This document shows, piece by piece, positions 26,901-40,800 of a DNA stretch of 64,000 nucleotides. The notes beneath the pieces are model-generated. The model was not told the origin of the DNA. It saw only the letters and a program-made list of their open reading frames with translations, and searched no databases. A program made the position numbers and the translations under genes. Within the stretch, counting starts at the first letter, position 1. Each line of letters begins with the position of its first letter. The DNA is taken from NCBI GenBank assembly GCA_030562195.1, contig JAUJPP010000005.1, forward strand, positions 17,223,106-17,287,105, in the 5' to 3' direction. Source of the stretch: Nipponacmea schrenckii (Eukaryota; Mollusca; Gastropoda; Lottiidae).

Positions 26901-28888
26901 ATATCATGAAACCACCATTAATTGCATAAAGGTATCTTTCGTCTAAACCACCATAGAATACGAAACTATCGTCTTATATTATCATTATCTTTATTTCCTT
27001 CAAATGTGAAGATACTATACATGGAATAACATATACATGGAAATTACAAACATAAATAAAATATGATATTTCATTATATAGAAATGATAGAACATATACA
27101 TGTATATATTATCATGTATACAACTCAACAAAAAGGAATGTTAAGGGCATAAAACATCGGAACAAGAGACATGTTACTTAATGATACGATTGCTGATTGC
27201 GACAAATATCATTGAACATTAAAAGCATAACAATGGTTTGATTCTTCTCAGGTCCCAATTGGCAAAAAATCATGTTTTATGGGTTATCCTTGACTCTTAG
27301 CACTTCATATTTCTTTATTTTATTACTTTTTCGTTTTATACATTTTAGTCCTGCCCAGGTCGAAATTCGTCATTTATCGCATGTCATGTGTAGATATATC
27401 TTAGAATATACATAACAATAAAACAAACTGAGCTCCATTCTATGTTTCACCTTTTTAATGAGGTACATCGAGTCATTGATAAAACTTTTATCTTAACTAA
27501 AAAAAAGACATCTATTTAAAAACCTTGTCTCGTATAAATCAATTTAATTTGTAACTGAAAACCCTAAACACATTTATTAAAACACATAAAAGTGAAATTG
27601 GAACATAACCTATTATTTATTAAGGCTGGATTGATTTAGGGGCTCGACTCTTCTTTAAACTAGCCCATGTGTGAACAAGCCTTAGTGTTCGGTGACATGA
27701 CCCCGAGGGCAATAATTCAGTAAAAGAAACTTTATTTTCTGTTTAAAATGGATTTGGGTGACGGATGTCAATTCAGAAATACCGTCATCAGCACATTTAG
27801 TGCAGAAATAAAATAACAAACATATATAGATTAATTTATCTTTTAATCTAGTTATGGCGTTTAAAAAATAACGCTTGCAAATTTTAAGTCTTTTTCAGAT
27901 GTGTATAGGTTATGCTATATTTTAGTGTAAAATACGACCCCCCCTCTCTTTGCCACCCCCCCCCCCAAAACAGACTGTCCCTTTATTACAAAGTAATATT
28001 ACTGCGGACTGTGTTTTCTAAATGTTCTAAATTGTACCAGTATGAGAAAATAAATATTAAACAATGAATTTTACTAAGTAAATATTGTGATTTTAGTCAA
28101 AATATTATTTTATTACATCAACAACAGTATAACTAATAGTCATAGTCATAGTCATTGGAATTTCCAATTGTATTCAAAAGTTGCTAAAAGTTCTAGTCTA
28201 AAATTACAGTAAAGAATATATTTCTAGAATCCTTAAACGGATACTGCGTCTTAGAATGAAACTAAAATTTTAGTTCTCATGGATGGTTAATATGAGTACA
28301 TGTATACACTCATCAGTGAACTACCTGGTGTACAAGAATCACTTAAAATCTGGAAAACTCACTAAACTTAATCAATTTATTAAGCGTTTTTCAATAATCA
28401 TATGAATCTTTATGGATAATAACTTAGTTTTTTTTGGATATATATTTTTTATGTTATTTATGGCAGCCGGTATATTATCTGATGAACAGAGCTCTTATTG
28501 ATCACGTTTAAAATTTTCAAATTTTATGTTCATTCTAATTTATTATCCCTTTAAAGATGCCCTAGGTTGAGGTCAGATCGTAAAGGAACCCACTTACACC
28601 CACGGCCCTCCCGCATTTGCTTTAGCCACTGTAAACTGTCATATATAAAAAAACAGTTTAAATAGTGCTCAATACATCAATTGTAGTGTGATATAGATAA
28701 AGGTGGTCTCAAGCTTCTCGACAACGGACCCCAGTGACATTGTTATAAGTAGAATATAGATATAATTAATTAAAGTGATATAAATGTGACAGGAGACGGA
28801 TCAGTATTAACACATGTAACATCTTCATATCTGTTAGTATTATTGTAAGTTCAACATCATTTTAATACCACGTCCACATGTCATCAGT
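23934..28888. other. Intergenic region, no gene seen
   Basis: It contains the BTB-gene 3' UTR up to the poly(A) signal at 24363, a short repeat of CTAAGTAATTAT units near 24540-24620, a degenerate repeat block at 25440-26095 and C-runs near 27950. Open frames are short and AT-rich without splice-consistent neighbours. Confidence 0.5.
25440..26095 (+). repeat. Degenerate relative of the 161-bp-core element
   Basis: It begins with a CGCCCGTCCGTCCACTCTAGA stretch, continues through about four loose units (GAAACTTAGCATCAGTATTT, TATCACCCAATGATGCGCCC) and ends GGGCGTATATTATCTTGCC then TGGCAAGCTATCTT. The end matches the right end of the 18843 element. Confidence 0.6.
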
Positions 28889-31800
28889 ATGGTAGCACCT
28901 TTATTTTATTCATTCATTATCTATGGACTCATATTTCTGTACATTCCGGTAAGTAATTTTTCTATGTTTTGTGCTTTTAAAATCCAATGGAGTTAAACAG
29001 CCTGATATCAGATTTACTTGTCGCTATTGTTTTATTCTTTTTGTCACATTCAATATCGTTGTTTCAATATTACTAATTCTATGACAATATTTATGTCAGT
29101 ACCATTATTTAGATAACATTATGTTGGCATCATTATGTTACTATCATAATTAGATATTATGTTGACTTATTCGCGTCAGTACCATTTTATAAATATTATG
29201 TTGACATCTTTTTGTCGGTACCTAATATTTAAAAATCATTATGTTGAAATCTTGATACCAGTTCCATTATTTAAATATCATAAAGTTGACATCTTTATGT
29301 CGGTACCATTATTTAAATACCATTATGTTGACATTTTTATGAGAGTACCATTATTGAAATATTATTATGTTGACATCTTTATGTCAGCACATTATTTGAA
29401 TATCATTATGTTGAAATTATTATATCACTTATCATCAGATATCATATTGTCGACATATTTCATATATAATTTTGTCAATATCATTATTCAAATATCATTA
29501 TAATATATCTATATCAGTACCATTAGTTCGATGCCATTATGTTGACATCATTATGTTGCTATTATATTAGACATCATTATGTAACTATTATATTAGACAT
29601 CATTATGTTGACAACATTGTGTTACTATTATATTAGACATCATTATGTTGACATCATAATGTTACTATTATATTAGACATCATTATGTTGACATCATTAT
29701 GTTACCATTATATTAGACATCATAATGTTGACATTATTGTGTTACTATTAGATTAGGGAGCCGCGGTGGCTCAGTGGGTTAGACGCTTGCTCGCTAACCT
29801 GAAGGTCCAGGTTTCTATCCCGGCAAAAGGTCGAGATGAACTTTCGGATTTTTCAGCCCGGTTTCCCCTTGTCAGTGATGCAGGTCGGAGGGACTGACAT
29901 GGAAAAAGCGTCTAGTCGTTCGGATGGGACAATAAACCGAGGCCCCGTGTGCTACAGGCTGTGCACGTTAAAGATCCCTCGACAGTTGGAAATCGCAAAA
30001 AGAGTAGGCTAATGCCGCTGTCCTGGCAAAATTTCCCTCATTGCAAACTGCATGGCGTTGCCCGTCTTCATTAGCCCATAATGTGCAGAAAAGTAGGACG
30101 TAAAACTCCATTCATTTCATTTCATTTACTATTAGATTATACATCATTATGTTGACATCATTATATTATTACTATATTAGACATCATAATGTTGACATCA
30201 TTATGTTACTATTATATTAGACATCATTATGTTACTATTATATTAAACATCATTATGTTGACATCATTATTTTACTATTATATTAGACATCATTATGTTG
30301 ACATCATTATGTTACTATTATATTAGACATCACAATGTTGACATCATTATGTTACTATTATATTAGACATCAATATGTTGACATCATTATGTTATTATTA
30401 TATTAGACATCATTATGTTACTATTATACTAGACATCATTATGTGGCATCTTTTTGAAAGTTTGCTAGATTTAGTGTTTATGTCGACATATCCTCGTATT
30501 ATTGCTTTGACATAGCAGCTTAAGTGTCATTTTTCTGTTGCAGAATATGTTAGCTGTATTCTTCTAACATTGTATTATTATTATTATTATGTTAGGTGTA
30601 TTATTCTAACAATGTGTTAGTATTATAATGTAAGCTGTATTCTTGTAACATTGTGTTAATATCATTATGTTAGCTGTATTCTTCTAACATTGTGTTAGTA
30701 TTATTATATTAGCTGTATTCTTCTGGCATTGTGTTAGTATTATTATGTTAGCTGTATTCTTCTAGCATTGAGTTAGTATTATTATGTTAGCTGTATTCTA
30801 CTAGCATTGAGTTAGTATTATTATGTTAGCTATATGCTTCTAGCATTGAGTTGTATTATTATGTTAGCTGTATTCTTCTAGCATTGATTAGCTATTATTA
30901 TGTTAGCTATATGCTTCTACATTGATTACTATTATTATGTTAGCGTATTCTTCTAACATTAGTTACTATTATTATGTTAGCTGTATTCTTCTAGCATTGA
31001 CTTATATTATTATGTTAGCTGTATTCTTCTGCATTGGTTAGTATTATTATGTTACTGTATTCTTCTAGCATTGAGTTAGTATTATTATGTTAGCTGTATT
31101 CTTCTAACATCGTGTTAGTATTATTATGTTAGCAGTATTCTTCTAGCATTGAGTTAGTATTATTATGTTAGCTGTATTCTTCTAGCATTGAGTTAGTATT
31201 ATTATGTTAGCGTATTCTTCTAGCATTGAGTTAGTATTATTATGTTAGCTGTATTCTTCTAGCATTGAGTTAGTATTATTATGTTAGCTGTATTCTTCTA
31301 GCATTGAGTTAGTATTATTATGTTAGCTGTATTCTTCTAGCATTGAGTTAGTATTATTATGTTAGCTGTATTCTTCTAGCATTGAGTTAGTATTATTATA
31401 TTAGCTGTATTCTTCTAGCATTGTGTTAGTATTATTATGTTAGCTGTATTCTTCTAGCATTGAGTTAGTATTATTATGTTAGCTGTATTCTTCTAGCATT
31501 GAGTTAGTATTATTATGTTAGCTGTATTCTTCTAGCATTGAGTTAGTATTATTATGTTAGCTGTATTCTTCTAGCATTGAGTTAGTATTATTATGTTAGC
31601 TATATGCTTCTAACATTGAGTTAGTATTATTATGTTAGCTGTATTCTTCTAACATTGTGTTAGTATTATTATGTTAGCTGTATTCTTATAGCATTGAGTT
31701 AGTATTATTATGTTAGCTGTATTCTTCTAGCATTGAGTTAGTATTATTATGTTAGCTATATGCTTCTAACATTGAGTTAGTATTATTATGTTAGCAGTAT

Positions 31801-34800
31801 TCTTCTAACATTGTATTACTATTATTATGTTAGCTGTATTCTTCTAGCATTGAGTTAGTATTATTATGTTAGCTGTATTCTTCTAGCATTGAGTTAGTAT
31901 TATTATGTTAGCTGTATTCTTCTAGCATTGACTTACTATTATTATGTTAGCTGTATTCTTCTAGCATTGAGTTAGTATTATTATGTTATCTGTATTCTTC
32001 TAGCATTGAGATAGTATTATTATGTTAGCTGTATTCTTCTAGCATTGAGTTAGTATTATTATGTTAGCTGTATTCTTCTGGCATTGTGTTAGTATTATTA
32101 TGTTAGCTGTATTTTTCTAGCAGCGAAGTAGGGCAGGAGATTCAGATCCGATTCATTTTTAATTCCTTTTTAATCAACAAACATTCATTATATAACATTT
32201 CCGGTCTATAACCTACTTCAGATCCATTATTCTGTTATCTAAAGTTTATATACATTTATATAAGATTAATTTGTATTGGGTTCAAAACGGAACTTTATCT
32301 TCAAGATAACTGCCTCATAATTGTGACAAGACTTTCTTCACAACTATCTCAGAGTCCGAACCACTTGACAGAAATTCTATCTACGAAAAATATACCGATG
32401 TCTAAAGAGAAATAATTAAAACAAAGTATATTGTGTAATTTCTTGGTAAATACACATTAATCATGAAGAGGATCCGAGGAAATGGTATATGTCATTTAGG
32501 TCAACTATCACTTTAATAGTCGTTTCCGACTGCAGTTAAAGGGAGGTGGTCGTACAATAATTTTCTTTTTCACTCGATGGACCTGGATCCCATCCCAATT
32601 AGCGCATCACTTTACACGAAGGGAATTCGACATCAAGTTTAACATATAAAGGGAATAACATCTCGACTTTCATTCTTTTTATAAACATCGGGAATACGTA
32701 TATGTCAACTTTATATGTAATCACTTCTTTTGTTCGTTGCCATTAAGTGGAACTTTTTTGGGGTTGTTTCAGACCCGTAGCTAGGCGGAGGAAGGGGTCT
32801 AGGGGGTTCCCCCCCTCCTTAGAAAATTGTTCAGTTTCAATCAGAGAACGTCATTTGTTCTCCCTCAAAGTAATCGATGCCCCCTAATAATAAGTATGCA
32901 GGCTGGCTATGAGGTCATTTACCCGGTTAATTCAAACAATTGCAGTTTGGATAGGCATGTGAAAGTCATATGACTTTAAATAAGTCATCGACTCTCATTA
33001 TTGCAATCGATCTCGATCTGGTTGTAAATGGGTACGGAATTTGCGGCAAGGATCATTGCTAATAGGTTTGGCCATAGACCAGCTGGGTGAACCTTCTATC
33101 AAGTTTTGACTAATTAAAGTTGTTTCAAATGCTGATAGAATTGAGCATTGTACAGTCATAATATTCGACGGAAATCATTCATTAAGTTTAACATATTAAT
33201 CCATAACATCGTAGTTATTTTCTCTCTACTTATGATTTCCCAATAAACAGTGTTAGTAAATAAAAATTATAATATAATAATATAATTCATTTGTGCCTTC
33301 AACCCAGTAGAATGTGAATGTCAGAAATATTATAATATAGTCAAAAATTGGCCCTGATACACATAAAAAACTAGACAACCTCTATAAATCCCTTTAATTG
33401 GTCGATCTTAGAGAAAAATCATGTGCCCCTTTCATTACTATATTCGTCTGTATTTTTCCAATACAGACTGTGACCTCAAGAGGGGTGATAAAGCTTCAGT
33501 TACGGACGTTTAAGAATCCCGGTGGTAAGGGCGACAATGGACATTGCTGTGACGGACGATGGATATTCTGTGGATCTGCATGTGACCATAGATTTGAGAT
33601 TTGTTTGGACAAGGCTAATGGAGAGTAAGTATTCGATGTATCAGATGTACACTATGGTCTGTGTTATCGAAACGTTAGTCCGTCCGTTTGTCTATTAGTT
33701 TATCGGTTCAGATTTCTCCTTAGACGTTCTGATATCTGCTTTACCAGATGTCAGGATTTCCACAAACTGCAATACCCTAATTTATATTGTATTTACGCCC
33801 CGAATAATCTACAGCTAAATAACATCAGTCTCAAGGTCAAGGAATTTGGAATTGAAATGAAAGAAGACCTAGGGTTCAAACCAGTAATTCATCTGGCATC
33901 TATTTCCATCTTAATTCACGAAATACAACCTTCTATAACTTTTTCCAGAAATCTCTGAATTAACTGTTTTCTGTTTTTGTTTAATATCCAGTCATAGAGT
34001 AACGTCATGTCAGTACGGTAAAATAACTACCAGGGATGTTCCAGACAGGAATTATATCAGCTTTGGTTCAACCGTCGGTGGTGTTCGGAATCCCATGGTA
34101 TTTCCGATTAACAGTGTCCCAGTAAGTATGAGCAATATCAATGTAAATTTGTTGACGATATTTTTAGATAAACCAATAGCTACACGTATCACAGATTGAA
34201 TATACGACTTATTGCTTGAGGCTCTCCTGAAATGTGTGGAGTTGTACGTCCCACTTATCTGCACCTTCTGGGCCACGACATGCAGTGTCCAATTAGGGAA
34301 ATTTTGCCTCGACAGCTGCATTACCCTACTCATTTTTCGATTAAAAACCATCTTCTAATTTTAACGTACATAGCCTGTGGCACACAGGGTCTCGATCTAC
34401 TGTCCCATCCGAACGACTTAACTTTTCCCTGTCAGTCCCTCCGACGTGCATCACTGACAAGGGCAAACCGAAATGAAATGAAATATCCAAAGGTATCATC
34501 TCGGCATGGCCAGGACCTGGACTTTCAGGTTAGCGAGCGTCTTATTCACTGAGCCATCACAACTCTCAGAGTCTCTCCTTGTATGTAACGCTTCTGAAAA
34601 TCCTATATCAATCAACGCCTATAAAAGTCCCCTATAGTAATATTGTAGTATGTTTATTTCAGTCAAGTATAAGATTAAAAGTTGGTGTATGGGATGTGGA
34701 TGACAGTAGTTCTCACGATTATGTTGGCTATCTTTATAAAAATATCAATCTTAAACCTGGAACTGCAGAATTTCTTCTTCTCACTAACAGGATAGTGTAA

Positions 34801-37800
34801 GTGCAATATTAAAGTACTTACTTAATTTGTCGCCAAATCGGCGGAATCAATTATTAAAAGACGGTAATGGCTGAAGTCGTCATTAAAAACCATGACAAAA
34901 ATGTTTCAGGTTGTAAAAAAAAGAATGTCTATGGATTATATCTCACCTTGGATTCATTATGTTCGTATTACAAAAGCAATTTAGTTTTGTGCACGTTCGT
35001 CGTTAAAACTTAGCCCTCTCCTATTTGGATCAGTAAAGACCTAAAATTGAGGTCAAAATTGGGCTAAAAGGCTGTGCAAGAGTAACCCACTAGCTTGTTC
35101 TCTTCTGGACCTCGACTTGGTGATTTGTATAATGTGTCGGGTTTGAATTAAGAAAAAACTGCTTCATGTTTAAGTCGATAAGAAACATAATTGCGAATTT
35201 AACATCTGGGGTCGATAATAACAATATATTTGGTTGTAGATTAACAGCGATTATATCAACAGAATGTTCCACGGATTATTACGGGTCAGATTGTAGCGTT
35301 TATTGTAAAGCTTCGTCCAATTACTGGGGATATTATACTTGTGATAAAACTACTGGAGCCAAGATATGTCTAGCAGGTAAGAATATAAAAATACAAAATA
35401 TATGGGATAAGTTTGGATGAGCTATGAAGGTGTCCGATAAAAAAAACTCAAACGAAAGCAAAAATCAGTAGTCAAAGCGCAAACAAGCGTTAACAAGAGC
35501 AAACAAACGCAAGCAAAAGCAAACAAGGGAAAACAAAAGCAAAAGAAGCTACAAAGCTACAATAAAAGAAAGATTGAAAATATTAAAACACTTGGAGCGG
35601 ATCATCACCAATATAAAATTAAATAAATTATTTTGATCGGAGTTACATCCCTTTCAAGTATTGAATTGATTAATTATAGGTTATACAGGAAAGAACTGTG
35701 CTGTAGAAACCAATGAATGTCAGTCAAACCCATGCCGTAATGGTGGTTTTTGTATAGATCAACATCTGAAGTACATCTGTCAATGTAAAGCAGGGTTTAC
35801 AGGTAATGTTTATTTAATCTATGAGTTCGTTCAACTGGGATTTTATTACAATACAAAATCTATATATGTCTCTTATGTCCAAATGATAAGAACAGTCGCT
35901 TCTGTAGTGATCGAAGCTTTGATTCACATGCATATCTTTATTACAACAAACTGTAATAGAATAAGTCAATAAGAATATATATTCATCAGTTAAAGGCGCT
36001 ATGACTAAAGAATATCTAACACAATGTCCATAAACAAATTAAGTAAATATTTAGAAAAAAGTTTTTTAAAATTACTTAAAATGGAATATCCATATAGGTA
36101 GCATAGTTAAACCATGTTTATTACCCCAAAGTAGTAGGGGTGTAAATGTTTAGTTTATTAATGAGATGTTCTTTCCTGATTGGAAATGAAATGAATGGAG
36201 TTTTACGTAGACGGATCGAGGGATCTTGAACGTGCACAGCCTGTAGCACACGGGGCCTCGGTTTATTGTCCCATCTGAACGACCACTAATTGGATCATCC
36301 ATTCACATTTATCAAGGTTTTTACCCTTCTTTACTCATTATTCAAATATATGTAATTTTCATATTCTTTTTGTGTAGTCCCTTAGTGACAAATACAGTTT
36401 TATATTAAAGTGTGTGTTATAAACATGTTTATTACGGGCAGTCTTAAATTAATCTTTATTTGTTGCGTTTTTTTCAACATTTTTGTTGGCACACAACGTT
36501 ATTAAATTTTAGGTGCTCAATGCGAAGTGAACATTGACGAATGTGCGAGTAACCCATGCCTACATGGTGCACGATGTGTAGATGGTGTGGCAAATTATAC
36601 ATGTCAATGTAATAAAGGATGGACAGGAACAAATTGTCAACTGGATATTAATGAATGTTTCTCATCACCGTGTCAGAATAATGGTGTCTGTAGAGATGAA
36701 GTAGCTGGGTTTCGTTGTAATTGTCAGGATGGCTTCACTGGTAAGATTTCATGGTTCTGGTCAGTCTAATTAAAATATAGACCTTACTTTCGTTCGTTTT
36801 TTATTAGTTTCGTTTCGAATGTTTTTATTAGATATTGGCTTTGTACGTAACCACTACGGTTAGGTCTAACACTGCCCTTCAAATACGGATTGTTCGACCA
36901 ACCTTTCGGGCGGACTTGATAAGCTAGTCTAATACGTCTTAGAATGCACCAATTGTTCGCGCCACATTACCGTGTCGCCCGCCAAGTGTAGGTCCAATTG
37001 TTCCCACGGCCACAGAACAAACAATTCTAGGTATATATATAATAATAGCATGGTGGAATCTGGGGTCTAATTCCGATGCCAGTGAAAGTCAAATAAAGTT
37101 AGTTTATCAGCTTTACTTAGTTATAGTTCATTACAGTTATCACATTACAATGGCACTACCACATAATAATATAAGGCTAACCGCCAAAAGACATCAAGCT
37201 GACCGCTTGAAAAAGAATGCAGCTGACCGTTGCTTACTAGAAGAATATATTCTTTTCTTTTTTACACATTCAACTTCCGGTCTTCATAACACATGTGCTC
37301 TAATATGACGTCATATCATAAATATTCAGTAACCCAGATTCTTCAACTACAGTTGAAGGGAGCTAACTCCAGTTAACTCTTTTTACCGTTTAAAGGGACT
37401 CATGACATACCGTGTCGCAGGGAAGCCACGTAATTGGTTAAATCTGAGTTAGGTCAAAGGTCGTTCAAACAGTTAGTATTGAAGGCCACTTTTTATAACC
37501 TATTTCAAAATACATTACACAATCATATCGCTATATTTCAACACACTCCATTTAAAAGCATAATTATTTCAAATCAAAATATTTTGGACTAGATTATCAT
37601 GTGTTGTAAGCACAACCTATCAAAAATGGCGTTCGTCAGCGTCAACCAACCACGCCCTTCAATGCGAATCATTTTCAAAGTAGCCTATAGGCCTAGGCGT
37701 CAAATATGAACGAAAACAAATACCTCTTATGGTCCTTATTCTTCGGGAACCTAAAACAAGTTGTTGCCTAGCAAGATACGCACACTTTAAAGGGGCACAA

Positions 37801-40800
37801 TCTTGATTTTTAGTGGTCGTTTTGGGCCTTTGTTACATTTAAACAGTCCTCAGAAATACTCAAGCTCTTAGAAAATCGCAAAATACCTTGAAATATACCT
37901 CAAAAATTTCACTTTTTATTTTTTTTTCCGTGCTGTACGCGGCTGGTCTTCAGTCAGTCTGAAAATTGTGTGTCCTGTTGACAAAGTCTACAATTGTTAT
38001 TACATGTACTTTCTTTTTGTTTTATCAGTATGGGCCTGCGCAGTAGTCTATTTATAACTCTTTGATTTTCCAATATGGCGGGACGTTCATAATATCTTAA
38101 GACATTATGATTTTCAAACACGGATAATTATGGATACACATGGATTTGAAGGCTCAAATTTCAAAAGTAGACTATGTCTGATTAGCTAAACAAAAGATTT
38201 CATGTGTTTGAGGCTGTCGGATGATTGTCCGAAACAAATCAAGCCTGTGCCCCTTTAAAATATATTTATGTTTTAACACAGGCAAAAACTCAAGTTCTCA
38301 TTAATATAAATATTCCCTCGAAATTTCATTAAAATCAGATGAAAACTGTATTGTCTATTGCATTCACAAGCCAATTTCGCCGCGTTTTGACTATGTCAAA
38401 TGCAATAACTCAAGCCTATATAAAAGTGGGTCGAACAAAGACGACATTTGGTGTACAAATATTTGTCTTCTTTCATCTTTGCATGCAAATCCTCTCTTTT
38501 ACTTGTCGCAACCCACCTAACAAGCCTACAATACGAAAGAACTCACCGTCATGATCATAGATATATTAGATTTAGGTCAAATCGGACTAAAACAAAATCG
38601 GACCACTGCATTGAGAACTGTCATATTTCTATATAAAAATTAGGTCTGATTCCTAGGCCCGTGCTTTCCCGGAACTACGAGATAGTAGTTCCCCCCCCCC
38701 CCCTCTATCAAAAACAGTATATCGAAAAATTGTCAATTTCGAGCTTGACCAAGATGACATCAACTTCAATGATCACACAAAATTTCATTAAAATCAGATG
38801 AAAACTGTTGTCTCTATTGTGTTCACAAGTCTATTTCGACGCGTTTTAATAATAATAATAAACTCTTTATTTTACATGGGTCAGAATTAGGCCCAATACA
38901 CAAGGACATGGTCCTGTCTCACATTCAGCCCATGGGGCAATACATTGGAATAAAAAAAATAAAAAAAAAAAAAAAGAAAAAAAAAAGAAAAAAATCGAAA
39001 ATACATAATATCTCAATATACAATTCGTCTGAAATACTAAAAATACACAAGTACATGTGTATCAAATGGACTTAGTCAAGCCCAATAACTCAAAAAACAT
39101 TCACTGAAAAATCGTCACTCTCAAACTTTCCAAGATTTCATCAATATAAATGATAACACCAAATTTCATTCAAATCCGATGAAAACTGTAGTCTCTATAG
39201 GTTTACAAGCCAATTTTAACGCGTTTTGACAAAGTCAAGGGCAATAACTCAAAAACCGTTCATCGAAAAATCGCTAATTTCGAACTTGTCCAAGATCTCA
39301 TCAATATAAATGATCACAGCAAGTTTCATTCAAATCCGATGAAAACTGTAGTCTCTATCGCGTTCACAAGCCAATTTTGACGAGTTTTGACTAAGTCAAG
39401 TTCAATAACTCAAAAACTGTTAATCGAAATATCGCCAATTTCGAACTTGTCCGAGATCTCATCAATATAAATGATCACAGCAAGTATCATTCAACTTTAC
39501 TGTTGCTGCAATCAAAGGCTGCACAAAAACTTCCATGACTTGATCTTGATGAAATCGCCATAGTCGTGAGGTCTTTCCCGCGCTTTGTAGCATCCCACCG
39601 CTAGAGGCGCCGCGGTCCTTGTTATCAAAATGGCCGACAGCCAGTGACATTGCGCGCTACGTACAAAGCCAATAGCTAATAAAAACATTCGAAACGAAAC
39701 TAATAAGATACGAACGAAAGTTAGGTCTATATTTTAATTAGACTGGGTTCCGGTATTCATTTTCATTATCTTGACAATTAATTCTTAATCTATTCAGCTT
39801 GATGATAACCCACAGTTAGGTGCTTTTTCGTTCCTTGGCACGGAGTTGATTCCTTATGATGTGCAGGTCTAGAGTGGAAAAAATACTTTATTCAGAAATT
39901 GGTAGAAACGTCCTTTGACGTTTGGATAGCTATCGATTTGAAGGCAGGAGTTAATTTTGCGGGAGTAACTCGAACCTTGAAACCGAGAATTGTTCCGCTT
40001 CAAAAAGTGTTAAGAGATTCCAGTCGTTATTTTTGCCTTCCTTTCCACATGTATCCCTAGTTATGCATCTCCATTTTGAGACTTGATAAAGCAAAAGTTA
40101 ACATATTAAACGTATTAAAGATACTTTCAACAAGACGTACATCATACCCCGATTTTCTGAATTGGGATAAGCCTGTGAACGAAATGTACATAAAAAGTAA
40201 AAAGTTCTAGTTTTTTCCTAGCGATTTTCGTAATATACAAATAAGCCCCATTTCAGACTTTCAGCTTCTTCAGTATGATCCTTATTCATAGTTTTCATCG
40301 TTTAAATTTTTACTTTGAAAAGGTGTGAATTGTGAGATCAACATTGACGATTGTGAAAATTCACCTTGTCGACACGGTGGTGTTTGTATCGACGGTGTAC
40401 ATGGATACACTTGTAACTGTTCTGTAGGATGGACTGGGGATAACTGTGAAATTAATATCAATGATTGTGAAGTGTCTCCATGTCGTAACGGAGCAACATG
40501 CATAGATCTGGTTGCAGATTATATGTGTAAGTGTCCAATAGGATTCACAGGTAAGTGTCAAGACTTAATGTTTTCGGATTAAATACAAAGATGTAGACTG
40601 TCTAAATGCGAGCTGAAATGAATTGAAATGAATGGAGTTTTACGTTCTTACTCTTTCTAATGGGCAACGCCATGCAGTGTGAAATGAGGAAAATTTTGCC
40701 CGGATCAAATTCCAAATCGAGACCAATATTAGTCCAAAATTCGTATCCCAAAAGGGAGGGAGAAAGGGGGTTTAGTAAGGACTAGATTGGTATACAATCA

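Larger units (their letters stand above)
28949..33466 (+). other. Intron 1 of the Notch-ligand gene, mostly tandem repeat
   Basis: It is dominated by two tandem arrays (29120-30460 and 30540-32120) and an inserted SINE. The remainder, 32120-33466, shows no gene or recognised repeat by eye. Confidence 0.6.

Noticed and set aside
29159..29503. 114-codon open frame
   Set aside because: AT-rich tandem repeat artefact.
29756..29830. tRNA gene
   Set aside because: A and B boxes are degenerate and belong to a SINE head; no cloverleaf or 3' end structure.
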